This document shows positions 8,519-17,146 of a stretch of 64,000 bases of DNA, in pieces. Every line of letters begins with the position of its first letter. Within the stretch, counting starts at the first letter, position 1. Origin of the DNA: JBMOGA01 sp049318625. GTDB lineage: Bacteria; Pseudomonadota; Alphaproteobacteria; Rhizobiales; Hyphomicrobiaceae. The DNA is taken from contig JBMOGA010000015.1 in assembly GCA_049318625.1 (NCBI GenBank), positions 4,035 through 68,034 on the forward strand. Direction: 5' to 3'. Position numbers and translations under genes: made by a program. Below the pieces are notes generated by a model that searched no databases, was not told the DNA's origin, and worked only from the letters and a program-made list of their open reading frames with translations.

Positions 8519-9279
8519 TCGTGTCCGCCCGCCAGCGCCGCACGCCGGGCCTCGGGGAGGCGCCACCAGGGCACGGCGGGCGCGTCGTGATGCTCGTGGT
8601 GATATCCGAAATGAAAGCAGGTCAGCAGTGAAACCCACCAGCCGAAGTGACTGCTGCGCGTCCTGTGCCGGTCGGTGAAGCGATCCGCTCCCGGCTTGTG
8701 CGGAAGATAGGTGCCGAACGTGAACAGCTGCAGCGAGGACAGGATCGCGGGCACCGTCCAGAATGCCAGCAGGTTCGTCATCTCGGCGCCCAGCACGTGC
8801 ATGTACAGCACCACCACCGTGGGAAAGAACACGAGCTGGCGCCAGGTCATGTACTCGAACATGAACTTGACGTACCACCCCAGGAAGCCATGGGGTGGCC
8901 GTTCGTCATAGTCCGGATCTTCTCCGGTGCCGGCATGCCGGTGGTGCAGGTGGTGCTTGCGGTTCAACTGATCGAACCGGAAACCCGCATACAGGAACAG
9001 GCACAGCTGGCCGATCCACTTATTGAGGCGAACCTGCCCCGGTGCCAACGAGCCGTGCATGCAGTCGTGCGCGACGATGAACAGGCCGACATAGAGCCAG
9101 CACAGCACGCCGGCGAGCAACGGGGCTGTCAGCAACGACGACGCCGTCCACTCATAGAAGAAGACGCCCCAGACGTGCAGGACGAGCCAGGCGGCGAGCA
9201 GGGAGAAGGCCAGCGAAAGCCCGATCCAGGCCTGACGGCTGCGTTCACGCTGTCGGGCCGCGAGGGTAAGGTGGCGCAT
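8497..9279 (-). CDS. crtW: Beta-carotene ketolase CrtW
   Basis: 260 aa integral-membrane diiron oxygenase. Histidine boxes are at HDCMH (71-75), HHLHH (109-113) and HHEHH (227-231). The family-specific FTFGTYLPHKPG and HDAPAVPWW segments separate CrtW from CrtZ hydroxylases. It adds keto groups at C4/C4' of beta-carotene to give echinenone and canthaxanthin. GGAGGG precedes the ATG at 9279. No crtZ hydroxylase gene is seen in the window, so canthaxanthin rather than astaxanthin would be the expected end product. It lies downstream of crtE on the same strand, after a 192-bp gap. Confidence 0.93.
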   Translation of the reverse strand: MRHLTLAARQRERSRQAWIGLSLAFSLLAAWLVLHVWGVFFYEWTASSLLTAPLLAGVLCWLYVGLFIVAHDCMHGSLAPGQVRLNKWIGQLCLFLYAGFRFDQLNRKHHLHHRHAGTGEDPDYDERPPHGFLGWYVKFMFEYMTWRQLVFFPTVVVLYMHVLGAEMTNLLAFWTVPAILSSLQLFTFGTYLPHKPGADRFTDRHRTRSSHFGWWVSLLTCFHFGYHHEHHDAPAVPWWRLPEARRAALAGGHDQPEAAL

Positions 9280-9471
9280 CGGTTGATTGCCCTCCGCTTG
9301 GTGTCGGATCGGTCGAGGTGGCAGCGGTTCGCGTCGGCCGAGGCCGGAAGCACCCGGGTCGTGGGACGCCGGCGGGGCGCCCTGCGCCACCCGGATCATG
9401 CCGGGCGATCCGCGCGGACTATACCCGCCCCCGCAAGCCCCGCCCAGATGTCGGCGGGTCCGCCAAACTGA

Positions 9472-10392
9472 TCACGGCCGCGTCGCGGAACGCCGTGGCG
9501 CGAGCCCACCCGCATCCTTGCGGAGCCGGTCGACGATGTCGCCGACGTAGGCAGCAATACGGTCGTGAGCCGCCCCGGACGCTTCCAGGCACTTGATCGC
9601 ATGGTCGAGATGCCCTTCGGCCCGGGCGATGGCGCTGTCCACGCAGGTGGCCCCGGCAAGGTTTGACCGGCCGGCATCCTGGCCAACCGGCTTACCCGCG
9701 GTAGCGGCGTTGCCGAGAACGTCGATGAGGTCGTCGAAAGCCTGGAAGGCGTTGCCGAGCGCCAGGCCGAAGTCCGCCATGGCTTGTCGAGGCGCGCCGC
9801 CGACACCGCCCGCGATCGTGCCGAGCGCCGCGGCGGCCACGAACAGCGCGCCGGTCTTGGCGGCGTGCACGCGCTCGATATCCTCGGTGGCGCGCGCCGG
9901 TCCATTGACGTCCTCCTCCTGCCCACCGGTGAGACCGGCCGGACCAATGGCGGTGGCGAGGGCGGCGACTGCGTCGATCCGCTGGTCGGCCGAAAGGCCG
10001 GCATCCGCTGCGACGACGGAAAAGGCGTGGTTCATCAGTCCGATGGCGGCGAGCGTCGCCGTCGCCTCGCCGAACTCGACGTGGGCCGACGGTGCCCCCC
10101 GACGCAGCGCCGCATCGTCCATGCACGGCAGGTCATCGATGATCAGCGACGCGGCATGAACCATCTCCAGGGCGGCGGCGAGGTCGAGGCCCTTCTGCCA
10201 CGGTTGGCCCCAGCTCTGCGTCACCATCAGGGCCAGCAGCCCGCGCACCCGCTTTCCAGGCAGTAGCAGCGTGTAGCGTTGGGCGGCCGTCAGCCGGGCC
10301 GGTCCCGGCGCCGATGCTGGCAGCAAGGCGGACAGCCGGATCTCGAGCGCCTCCAGCATCGCGATTTTCGAGTAACCGGCCTCGTCCTGCAC
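9472..10392 (-). CDS. crtE: Geranylgeranyl diphosphate synthase CrtE (carotenoid-module copy)
   Basis: 306 aa trans-prenyltransferase. The first Asp-rich motif is at residues 86-93 (DDLPCMDD), and the second, FDDLIDV, lies near residue 220. It elongates FPP or shorter allylic diphosphates to GGPP. The GTG at 10392 has GGGAAA upstream; an ATG 11 codons inside is an alternative. It is divergent from the IPP isomerase gene and followed by crtW. It is a paralogue of the second crtE at 53.2-54.1 kb and clearly different in sequence, so it is not a recent duplication. Confidence 0.9.
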   Translation of the reverse strand: MQDEAGYSKIAMLEALEIRLSALLPASAPGPARLTAAQRYTLLLPGKRVRGLLALMVTQSWGQPWQKGLDLAAALEMVHAASLIIDDLPCMDDAALRRGAPSAHVEFGEATATLAAIGLMNHAFSVVAADAGLSADQRIDAVAALATAIGPAGLTGGQEEDVNGPARATEDIERVHAAKTGALFVAAAALGTIAGGVGGAPRQAMADFGLALGNAFQAFDDLIDVLGNAATAGKPVGQDAGRSNLAGATCVDSAIARAEGHLDHAIKCLEASGAAHDRIAAYVGDIVDRLRKDAGGLAPRRSATRP

Positions 10393-10576
10393 GCGATTTC
10401 CCTATGGTCCGATCATGCTTCCGAACGGAACATGGCGGCTTCTGCTCAGCACTTCCAGGCCCGGCTTGATTGGTCGCCGCCCTTGGCCGCATGATCCACT
10501 GCGGTCTGTGGGTCGTTACGCCCTCAGCGTCGTCATAGATCATCAGGTAGACCTACAGGCGGAAGTCGACGAGGTA

Positions 10577-11611
10577 ATGACCAGCTCCATTGAGCAGCGT
10601 AAATCCGAGCATGTCGAGGTGGTTCTGACCCGAAACGTCGGCTTCCGCAGCGTCACGACGGGCTTCGAAGCCGTGCGATTCGAGCATGTCGCGCTGCCAG
10701 AGCTGTCTTTGGACGGCGTCGACACGACCTGCCGCTTCCTCGGGCGCACCATGCGTGCGCCCCTGATCGTCAGTTCGATGACCGGTGGGCCGGCGCGTGC
10801 CGAAAGCATCAATATCGCGATCGCCCGCGCCTGCAACCGCCAGGGTGTCGGTTTCGGGGTCGGCTCGCAGCGTATCGCGCTCGAATCCGGTCAGGCGCGG
10901 GGCCTCGGCCGCAATCTGCGCGATCTGGCGCCGGACGTGCCGATCCTGGCGAATTTCGGGGCGGCGCAGATCGCCCGGGGCGATGGCCCGGACCTGATGC
11001 GCCGTGCCATCGAGATGATCGACGCCGACGGCCTCATCATTCACCTCAATCCGGTCCAAGAAGCGGTCCAGTCCGGAGGCGACACCGATTGGCGCGGCCT
11101 GCTCGCAGGCATCGAGAGGTTGGCGCGAGCGACCGATCGGCCCATCGTCGTCAAGGAGGTCGGGTTCGGCATCTCCGGAGCCATCGCGCGACGTCTCTGG
11201 GACGCCGGGATCGCCATCATCGATGTGGCGGGCGCAGGCGGCACGAACTGGGCGGCCGTCGAGGCCGAGCGCGCCACCGACCCGCACGATCGCGCCGTGG
11301 CCGACGGATTCCGCGACTGGGGGATTCCGACGCTGCAGGCGCTCGAAGCCGTACGCGCCGCCTGCCCGCAGGCGACGATCATCGCGTCCGGCGGCATCCG
11401 CGACGGCGTCGACGTGGCCAAGGCGATCCGCATGGGTGCGGATCTGGCCGGCTTGGCGGCCGGTGTCCTCGCCGCCGCCGATGACGGCGAGGAGGCACTC
11501 GCCCACCGGTTGGGTGTGATCATCGCGCAGCTGCGCATCGTATGCTTCGCTACGGCGAGCGCCGACCTGACGGCGCTCCGTCATGCGCGGCTGCTGCCGG
11601 CGACGCCCTGA
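10577..11611 (+). CDS. fni: Type 2 isopentenyl-diphosphate delta-isomerase
   Basis: 344 aa FMN/NADPH-dependent TIM-barrel isomerase interconverting IPP and DMAPP. The family hallmarks SSMTGG, GVGSQR, HLNPVQEAVQSGGDTDW and the phosphate-binding GGIRDG are present. The ATG at 10577 has GAGG just upstream. The long N-terminal extension in the same frame looks non-coding. The 3' end lies 17 nt before crtI, so fni and crtI form one operon. It balances the C5 pool for the GGPP synthase encoded divergently next to it. Confidence 0.93.
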   Translation: MTSSIEQRKSEHVEVVLTRNVGFRSVTTGFEAVRFEHVALPELSLDGVDTTCRFLGRTMRAPLIVSSMTGGPARAESINIAIARACNRQGVGFGVGSQRIALESGQARGLGRNLRDLAPDVPILANFGAAQIARGDGPDLMRRAIEMIDADGLIIHLNPVQEAVQSGGDTDWRGLLAGIERLARATDRPIVVKEVGFGISGAIARRLWDAGIAIIDVAGAGGTNWAAVEAERATDPHDRAVADGFRDWGIPTLQALEAVRAACPQATIIASGGIRDGVDVAKAIRMGADLAGLAAGVLAAADDGEEALAHRLGVIIAQLRIVCFATASADLTALRHARLLPATP

Positions 11612-11628
11612 CAGAGGACACGGACGCC

Positions 11629-13185
11629 ATGACGACGAGCACGGCCGGTATTTCCGGCATCGAGAGTGGCCCCCGGATGGGCGACGGCGCGGCGCAGCAG
11701 CCCCGAGCGATCGTCATCGGTGGCGGGTTCGGAGGCATGGCGGCGGCACTGCGCCTGCGCGCGCGCGGCTATGGAGTCACCCTGCTGGAGCGTGGCCCGC
11801 GCCTCGGTGGCCGGGCGCAGGTGTTCGAGCGCGACGGATTTCGCCACGACGCCGGTCCGACGGTCATCACCGCGCCATTCCTGTTCGGGGAGTTGTTCGA
11901 GCTGTTCGGCAAGCGCCTCGAGGACTACGTCACGCTCGTGCCGCTCGCGCCATGGTACCGGTTCCGGTTCCCGGACGGCGATACCTTCGACTATGGCGGC
12001 ACGGTCGAGGATACGCTGACCGAGATCCGCCGCATCGAACCGGCCGATGTCGACGGATACCGTCGCCTGCTGGAGCACTCACGTAAGTTGTTCGATGCCG
12101 GATTCACAGAACTCGCAGCCGAGCCGTTCGACAACGTCTGGTCGATGGTCAAGCAGGTGCCCCGGCTCGCCACGCTCGGCGCCCACCGCACTGTGTGGCA
12201 GCTCGTCACGCGCTACCTGAAGAGCCCGAAGCTGCGCCAGGCGTTCTCGATCCAGCCCCTTCTGGTCGGCGGGAGCCCGTTCGACACCACCAGCATCTAC
12301 GGGCTCATCCATTATCTCGAACGCAAGTGGGGCGTCAGTTTCGCGATGGGCGGCACTGGTGCCATCGTCGACGGCCTGGCACGGCTGATGCACGAGCAGG
12401 GCATCGCGGTGCACCTGGATACGACGGTCGCCCGCATCGACATCGAAGGCCGGCGGGCAACGGGCGTGGTGATCGAGGGAGGGCGGACGATCCAGGCCGA
12501 TGTCGTGGTGTCGAACGCCGATCCCCTGCACCTCTATGGCGCCATGGTCGATCCCGGTGCGCAGGCGCTGGCGACGCGTCTCAAGCTGCGCTCGCGACTG
12601 TCGATGGGGCTTTACGTGCTCTATTTCGGCACCCGGCGCCAGTATCCGGACGTGGCCCATCACACGATCTGGCTCGGTCCGCGCTACGAGGAGCTGTTGC
12701 GCGACATCTTCAAGCGCAAGGTGCTGAGCGACGATTTCTCGCTGTACCTGCACCGCCCGACCGCGACCGACCCGAGTTTCGCCCCGGCGGGCTGCGACTC
12801 TTTCTACGTGCTCTGTCCGGTGCCCAATCTCACCGCCGATCTCGACTGGGCCATCGAAGGGCCGCGCCTGCGCGACCGCATCGTCGCCGCCCTCGATGCA
12901 ACCACCCTGCCGGGTCTGGCGCAGTCGATCACGGCCGAGTTCGCCATGACGCCGCTGGACTTCCAGCACCGCTATCTGAGCGTCGCCGGCGCCGGGTTCT
13001 CGATCGCACCGCACTTCACACAATCGGCGTGGTTCCGGTTCCACAACCGGTCCGAAGGCATCGATAACCTTTTTCTGGTCGGCGCGGGCACACACCCCGG
13101 CGCCGGACTGCCGGGCGTTCTGTCGTCCGCCAAGGTGATCGAAAAGCTCGTGCCGGCGGGGGTCCCGGTCACCCGGGCCGGGTGA
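11629..13185 (+). CDS. crtI: Phytoene desaturase CrtI
   Basis: 518 aa FAD-dependent carotenoid desaturase. The N-terminal nucleotide-binding motif GGGFGGMAAALRL begins near residue 31 after a 25-residue leader, and the C-terminal FAD motif LFLVGAGTHPGAGLPGV is typical. It converts phytoene to neurosporene or lycopene; step number cannot be read from sequence. The ATG at 11629 was chosen from GAGGAC upstream and homologous starts. This is the only CrtI in the window; CrtD at 54.2 kb is a separate family member. It must therefore feed both CrtY and CrtC unless another copy exists elsewhere in the genome. Confidence 0.92.
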   Translation: MTTSTAGISGIESGPRMGDGAAQQPRAIVIGGGFGGMAAALRLRARGYGVTLLERGPRLGGRAQVFERDGFRHDAGPTVITAPFLFGELFELFGKRLEDYVTLVPLAPWYRFRFPDGDTFDYGGTVEDTLTEIRRIEPADVDGYRRLLEHSRKLFDAGFTELAAEPFDNVWSMVKQVPRLATLGAHRTVWQLVTRYLKSPKLRQAFSIQPLLVGGSPFDTTSIYGLIHYLERKWGVSFAMGGTGAIVDGLARLMHEQGIAVHLDTTVARIDIEGRRATGVVIEGGRTIQADVVVSNADPLHLYGAMVDPGAQALATRLKLRSRLSMGLYVLYFGTRRQYPDVAHHTIWLGPRYEELLRDIFKRKVLSDDFSLYLHRPTATDPSFAPAGCDSFYVLCPVPNLTADLDWAIEGPRLRDRIVAALDATTLPGLAQSITAEFAMTPLDFQHRYLSVAGAGFSIAPHFTQSAWFRFHNRSEGIDNLFLVGAGTHPGAGLPGVLSSAKVIEKLVPAGVPVTRAG

Positions 13186-13235
13186 CGCGCAGCGGCCAGG
13201 CCGTCGCAACGCGATCCGAGCGAGCCCGGTTGACA

Positions 13236-13261
13236 TTGACAAGTGTCAATTAAACTAGACG
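13236..13261 (+). promoter_or_regulatory. FNR-type box overlapping a PpsR-like palindrome upstream of bchE
   Basis: TTGAC-AAGT-GTCAA at 13236-13249 is a perfect match to the FNR/FnrL consensus TTGAY-N4-RTCAA. Overlapping it, TGTC-N10-GACG at 13244-13261 matches the PpsR/CrtJ consensus TGTC-N10-GACA at seven of eight defined bases. The sites end about 40 nt before the bchE ATG. Anaerobic activation and aerobic repression would both fit an enzyme that works only without oxygen. Confidence 0.75.
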
Positions 13262-13301
13262 AATGATGTGTAACTATGGCGAGACACAGGAGGGGCTCGC
13301 C

Positions 13302-14921
13302 ATGCGCATCGTACTCGTCCATCCGAACTATCATTCCGGCGGCGCGGAGATCGCGGGCAATTGGCCCCCGGCGTGGGTCGCCTATCTCGCCGGATCGCTG
13401 CGGGCGAACGGCTACCACGACATCCATTTCCTCGACGCGATGACCAATCATCTGTCGGAGGAGGACCTGCGCGCCCGCCTCGCCGAACTCGACCCCGACA
13501 TCATCGGCTGCACGGCGATTACCCCGTCCATCTATGTGGCCGAGCGGGTCCTGGAGATCGCGCGTGAGGCCTGCCCGAAGGCGGTGCGGGTGCTCGGCGG
13601 CATCCACGCGACGTTCATGTACAAGCAGGTGCTCACCGAGGCGCCGTGGATCGACGCCATCGTCCGCGGCGAAGGCGAGGAGATCTTCGCCGAGTTCGTC
13701 CGGCTGGTCGATCAGGGCCGCTGGCCGGCCGCCCGCCACACCGTGAAAGGGTTGGCCTTTGTCGACGACGGCCAGATCGTGGCAACGCCGGCCGCGCCCA
13801 CCGTCAAGGACTTCGACAAGATCGCGCCCGACTGGTCGCTGCTCGAATGGGAGAAGTACATCTACGTGCCGCTCGGCGTCCGGGTGGCGATCCCGAACAT
13901 GGCGCGGGGCTGCCCGTTCACCTGTTCGTTCTGCTCGCAGTGGAAGTTCTGGCGCGACTACCGCATTCGCGATCCCAAAAAGGTCGTCGACGAGATCGAG
14001 ACGCTGGTCAGGGATCATCAGGTCGGGTTCTTCATCCTGGCCGACGAGGAGCCGACCATCAATCGCAAGAAGTTCATCGCCTTCTGTGAGGAGCTGATCG
14101 CCCGCGGCCTGCCCGACAAGGTCAAGTGGGGGATCAACACGCGGGTGACCGACATTATCCGCGACGAGGCCTTGCTGCCGCTCTACCGGAAGGCCGGGCT
14201 GGTTCACGTGAGTCTCGGCACCGAGGCCGCGGCGCAACTCAAGCTCGATCGGTTCAACAAGGAGACGAAGGTCGATCAGAACAAGCGCGCCATTCAGCTG
14301 CTGCGCGAGGCCGACATCTTCACCGAGGCGCAGTTCATCGTCGGCCTCGAGAACGAAACGGCCGAGACGCTCGAGGAAACCTACCAGATGGCGCGGAATT
14401 GGAACCCGGATCTCGCCAACTGGGCGATGTACACGCCCTGGCCGTTCACGCCGCTGTTCCAGGAGCTCGGCGACAAGGTCGAGGTGTTCGACTTCTCCAA
14501 GTACAATTTCGTCACGCCGATCATGAAGCCGGACGCCATGGACCGGGCGGAATTGCTCGACCGGGTCATGAACAATTACCGCCGCTTCTACATGATCAAG
14601 GCGCTGTTCCACTATCCCTGGCGCGGCACGGGTTTCCGGCGGCGCTACCTGCTCGGCTGCCTCAAGGCGTTTCTCAAGGCCGGTTTCGAGCGGAAATTCT
14701 ACGATCTCGGCAAGCACAATTACTGGGGGCCGCAATCCAAGAAGTCGGTCGACTTCGGGTTCGATACGTCGCGGACGATCGCCAAGGCCCAGACGGACGA
14801 CTGGCAGGCCGCCGCTGACCGTGCCTCGCAGGCCCGTGCCCGTCGCCAGGGCGAAAGTGTGCTGGCCTGCGGCGGCGGCAGCGAGCAGATGAAGGAGGAC
14901 GTCCGTGCTGGCGCGCCCTGA
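13302..14921 (+). CDS. bchE: Anaerobic Mg-protoporphyrin IX monomethyl ester cyclase BchE
   Basis: 539 aa B12-dependent radical-SAM enzyme. An N-terminal cobalamin-binding-type domain (about residues 1-160) is followed by the radical-SAM cluster motif CPFTCSFC with Cys204, Cys208 and Cys211. It forms the isocyclic E ring using water-derived oxygen in anoxic conditions. CAGGAGGGG precedes the ATG at 13302. It overlaps bchJ by 17 bp. The upstream FNR and PpsR-type sites agree with anaerobic expression. An oxygen-dependent counterpart, acsF, is present at 38.5 kb. Confidence 0.95.
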   Translation: MRIVLVHPNYHSGGAEIAGNWPPAWVAYLAGSLRANGYHDIHFLDAMTNHLSEEDLRARLAELDPDIIGCTAITPSIYVAERVLEIAREACPKAVRVLGGIHATFMYKQVLTEAPWIDAIVRGEGEEIFAEFVRLVDQGRWPAARHTVKGLAFVDDGQIVATPAAPTVKDFDKIAPDWSLLEWEKYIYVPLGVRVAIPNMARGCPFTCSFCSQWKFWRDYRIRDPKKVVDEIETLVRDHQVGFFILADEEPTINRKKFIAFCEELIARGLPDKVKWGINTRVTDIIRDEALLPLYRKAGLVHVSLGTEAAAQLKLDRFNKETKVDQNKRAIQLLREADIFTEAQFIVGLENETAETLEETYQMARNWNPDLANWAMYTPWPFTPLFQELGDKVEVFDFSKYNFVTPIMKPDAMDRAELLDRVMNNYRRFYMIKALFHYPWRGTGFRRRYLLGCLKAFLKAGFERKFYDLGKHNYWGPQSKKSVDFGFDTSRTIAKAQTDDWQAAADRASQARARRQGESVLACGGGSEQMKEDVRAGAP

Positions 14922-15534
14922 TACGGTCGCCAGGCACCCTCCGGGGTCACGTGCCGAGACGGTCGACGCGCGTGTCGGCCCCAACGCGATCATCCAGGTC
15001 GGTGCCGCTTTGCGCGATGCCTTCGGTCCGCAAAGGCACCGGGATATCTTTGCGGCCGCCGCCCTCGATCGCTACGTGGAGCGGGTCCCCGAAGCCATGG
15101 TCCCCGAAAGGCAGGCCGCCGCCCTGTTCGCCGCGGTCCGTCGGGAGCTGACCGAGGGCGAGGCCCGGCAGGTGTTCCGAGTGGCGGGCCTCAGGACCGC
15201 CGACTACATCCTCGCGCATCGGATCCCGGCGGTCGCCCAAGGCGTCCTGAAACGGCTGCCGGACGTGGTCGCCGCCCGCCTGCTCCTGTCCGCCATCCGC
15301 GGCCACGCGTGGACCTTTGCCGGATCCGGCGCGGTCAGCTGCAGCTATGGCCGGATGCTGTCGATCGCCATCGCCGGCAATCCACTCGCGACGCCCGGAT
15401 GCGACTGGCACGTGGCGGTGTTCGAAGGCCTGTTCCGCACGTTGGTGTCGCCCGGCATGCAGGTGCGCCATGTCAGCTGCTGCGCCAACGGCGCATCATC
15501 CTGCCGGTCGCAGATCACGGGCCCGGCGGCATGA
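14905..15534 (+). CDS. bchJ: BchJ, V4R-domain bacteriochlorophyll biosynthesis protein
   Basis: 209 aa with a C-terminal 4-vinyl-reductase (V4R) domain. The Cys/Gly-rich end includes CSYGRMLSIAIAGNPLA, CDWHVAVFEGLF and VSCCANGASSC. BchJ was first proposed as an 8-vinyl reductase; later work points to an accessory or substrate-handling role. It starts with GTG inside the 3' end of bchE, the usual bchE-bchJ coupling. No bciA or bciB 8-vinyl reductase gene is visible in the window. Confidence 0.88.
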   Translation: MLARPDTVARHPPGSRAETVDARVGPNAIIQVGAALRDAFGPQRHRDIFAAAALDRYVERVPEAMVPERQAAALFAAVRRELTEGEARQVFRVAGLRTADYILAHRIPAVAQGVLKRLPDVVAARLLLSAIRGHAWTFAGSGAVSCSYGRMLSIAIAGNPLATPGCDWHVAVFEGLFRTLVSPGMQVRHVSCCANGASSCRSQITGPAA

Positions 15535-15558
15535 CGGCGCCGCACGCCGTGCACCAAA

Positions 15559-16020
15559 TCAAGCGGTGCGCGGATTGCGCGCCAGCAGCGCCCAGTTCAG
15601 CGCCGTCGCGAACGCCACCCAGGCGAGATAGGGGACGAACAGCGCGGCGGCCATCGGGCTCGACGGCCAAGCCGTGGCGATGAACCCGATGATCGTCACC
15701 AGCATCGCCACCGCATCGGCCAGTGCGGCCCCGATCTGATGGCGGCCGAACATCAGCCACGACCACAGGGCGTTGAAAACGAGATTGAGTGACCAGAACA
15801 CGAGCGCCGGGCCGAAACCCTCGGCCCGCCAAGCCAGATATCCGGCGGCCGCGATCATCATATACAGCACGGTCCAGGCCGGCCCGAACAACCAGTCCGG
15901 CGGCGTCCACGAGGGCTTCGAGAGCGTCTTGTACCATGGGCCCGGCATGAAGAAGACGCCGCTCGCGCAGACGGCGATTACGGCGAGCAGGAACGGGGCG
16001 AAGCTCATCCAGTCTGGCAT
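15559..16020 (-). CDS. tspO: TspO/MBR family tryptophan-rich sensory protein
   Basis: 153 aa, five predicted membrane helices, Trp-rich. Signature segments include PGPWYKTLSKPSWTPPDWLFGPAWTVLYMMIAAAGYLAW and a C-terminal PYLAWVAFATALNW, which define the TspO/peripheral benzodiazepine receptor family. In Rhodobacter, TspO lies in the outer membrane or envelope and modulates photosynthesis gene expression in response to oxygen, probably via porphyrin export. GAGGA precedes the ATG. It converges with bchJ and is divergent from the membrane protein at 16290. Confidence 0.92.
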   Translation of the reverse strand: MPDWMSFAPFLLAVIAVCASGVFFMPGPWYKTLSKPSWTPPDWLFGPAWTVLYMMIAAAGYLAWRAEGFGPALVFWSLNLVFNALWSWLMFGRHQIGAALADAVAMLVTIIGFIATAWPSSPMAAALFVPYLAWVAFATALNWALLARNPRTA

Positions 16021-16210
16021 CGGCTGGTCATCCTCGAGGAGCGCACGGCGAGAACCTCATGCCTGAATGCCCGAAGCGGCGGCGGACCACAACCCGCCTG
16101 ATCCGCGATTTGCCGGCGACAGCGGAACAAAATTTGGCAGCATCGGTTGGCATCCATTAGCATGCCGTGCAGCATTTGGTGGACGCGGCAGTAACCCACA
16201 GTCGGCGAAA

Positions 16211-16225
16211 CGGCCAATTTGGCCG
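16211..16225. promoter_or_regulatory. 15-bp inverted repeat in the tspO divergent region
   Basis: CGGCCAA-T-TTGGCCG is a perfect dyad with 7-bp arms and a single central base. It sits in the 269-bp region between the divergent tspO (start 16020) and the membrane protein gene (start 16290), about 65 bp before the latter. It does not fit the PpsR or FNR consensus. It could be an operator for an unknown regulator or simply a chance palindrome. Confidence 0.35.
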
Positions 16226-16289
16226 CCGGACCGGTTGTCGGACTGGACCACGCACTCGGAACGGCGGCGCGAGAAGGGGTGAGGCGCAC

Positions 16290-17015
16290 ATGTGGATTTT
16301 TCATGTGCTTTTGTGGATGCACGTGGTCACCGGAGCGATCGGGCTGGTCGCCCTTTGGCCGCCGATGCTCGGCCGCAAGGGCGGTGCGGTTCACAAGCGC
16401 TGGGGCAAGGTGTTCGCCTATTGCCTTCTGGCGACCAGCTTCTTCGCCATCGGCATGAGCCTGTGCACGCTCGCAGCGCCCCTCGAAACCCACCCGAAAC
16501 TCACCGATATCCGGATGATCCGCGGGCTCTTCGGCTACATGATGCTGTATCTGGCGACCTTCACGATGGCGCTCGCCTGGTATGGGCTGGCCTGCGTGCG
16601 CCACAAGCAGGACCATCGCCGGCACCGCAATATCGTCACGCTGGGTTTTCAGGGCGCGACGGCGCTGACGGCCATTCTGTGTGCGGTGCAAGGTTGGCTC
16701 GGCGACCAGCCGCTGATGATCGGCATCTCCAGTCTCGGCATTGTCGCCGCCACGCTCAACACGCTGTACATCGTATCGCGCGATCCGCCGCACAATGAAT
16801 GGCTGGTCCAGCACATGCGGGCCCTGGTCGGCGCCGGGGTCTCGATCTACACGGCGTTCTTCTCGTTCGGCGCCGCCAATCTTCTGCCGGCCGTGGCGTT
16901 CAACCCGGTGCTGTGGGCGACACCGACACTGATCGGGATCGGCGTGATCGGCTATCATCAGACCCGGTTGCGCGGGCAGTGGCCGATGCGCCGCCCCGCC
17001 CGGTCGGGCACCTGA
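16290..17015 (+). CDS. Multi-pass membrane protein, DUF2306-like
   Basis: 241 aa with about seven hydrophobic segments. The N-terminal pattern HVVTGAIGLVALWPPMLGRKGG followed by HKRWGKVFAY resembles DUF2306-type membrane proteins, where a His-containing first helix is followed by a KGG-x-xHRR-like loop. Function is unknown. Several membrane His residues could bind haem or metal, but that is speculation. The ATG at 16290 has AAGGGG upstream. It stands between tspO and dxs, all within the photosynthesis cluster, and may be in the same regulatory group. The family assignment is tentative. Confidence 0.65.
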   Translation: MWIFHVLLWMHVVTGAIGLVALWPPMLGRKGGAVHKRWGKVFAYCLLATSFFAIGMSLCTLAAPLETHPKLTDIRMIRGLFGYMMLYLATFTMALAWYGLACVRHKQDHRRHRNIVTLGFQGATALTAILCAVQGWLGDQPLMIGISSLGIVAATLNTLYIVSRDPPHNEWLVQHMRALVGAGVSIYTAFFSFGAANLLPAVAFNPVLWATPTLIGIGVIGYHQTRLRGQWPMRRPARSGT

Positions 17016-17056
17016 CCGGTCCGCAAAAGGCTCGAATCAACGCATGTTGGACGTGT

Positions 17057-17074
17057 AGTCAATTTAAGTTGACG
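17057..17074. promoter_or_regulatory. PpsR-like half-matched palindrome upstream of dxs
   Basis: AGTC-N10-GACG keeps the inner GTC/GAC arms and the 10-bp AT-rich spacer of the PpsR consensus TGTC-N10-GACA but differs at both outer bases. An outer inverted repeat, TGGACG/CGTCCA, surrounds it. It lies about 73 bp before the dxs ATG, the expected position for control of this gene. It is weaker than the three perfect sites in the window. Confidence 0.45.
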
Positions 17075-17146
17075 TCCAGTTTGCGTGACAGTTAGTCTCG
17101 ACCTCATCCGGGAACCTTCGGACTGTTCACGGGAGGCACGTTCTAC

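Noticed and set aside
12972..14993. A 673-aa antisense open frame over crtI and bchE
   Set aside because: Typical high-GC antisense shadow of two well-identified genes, with no motif of its own.
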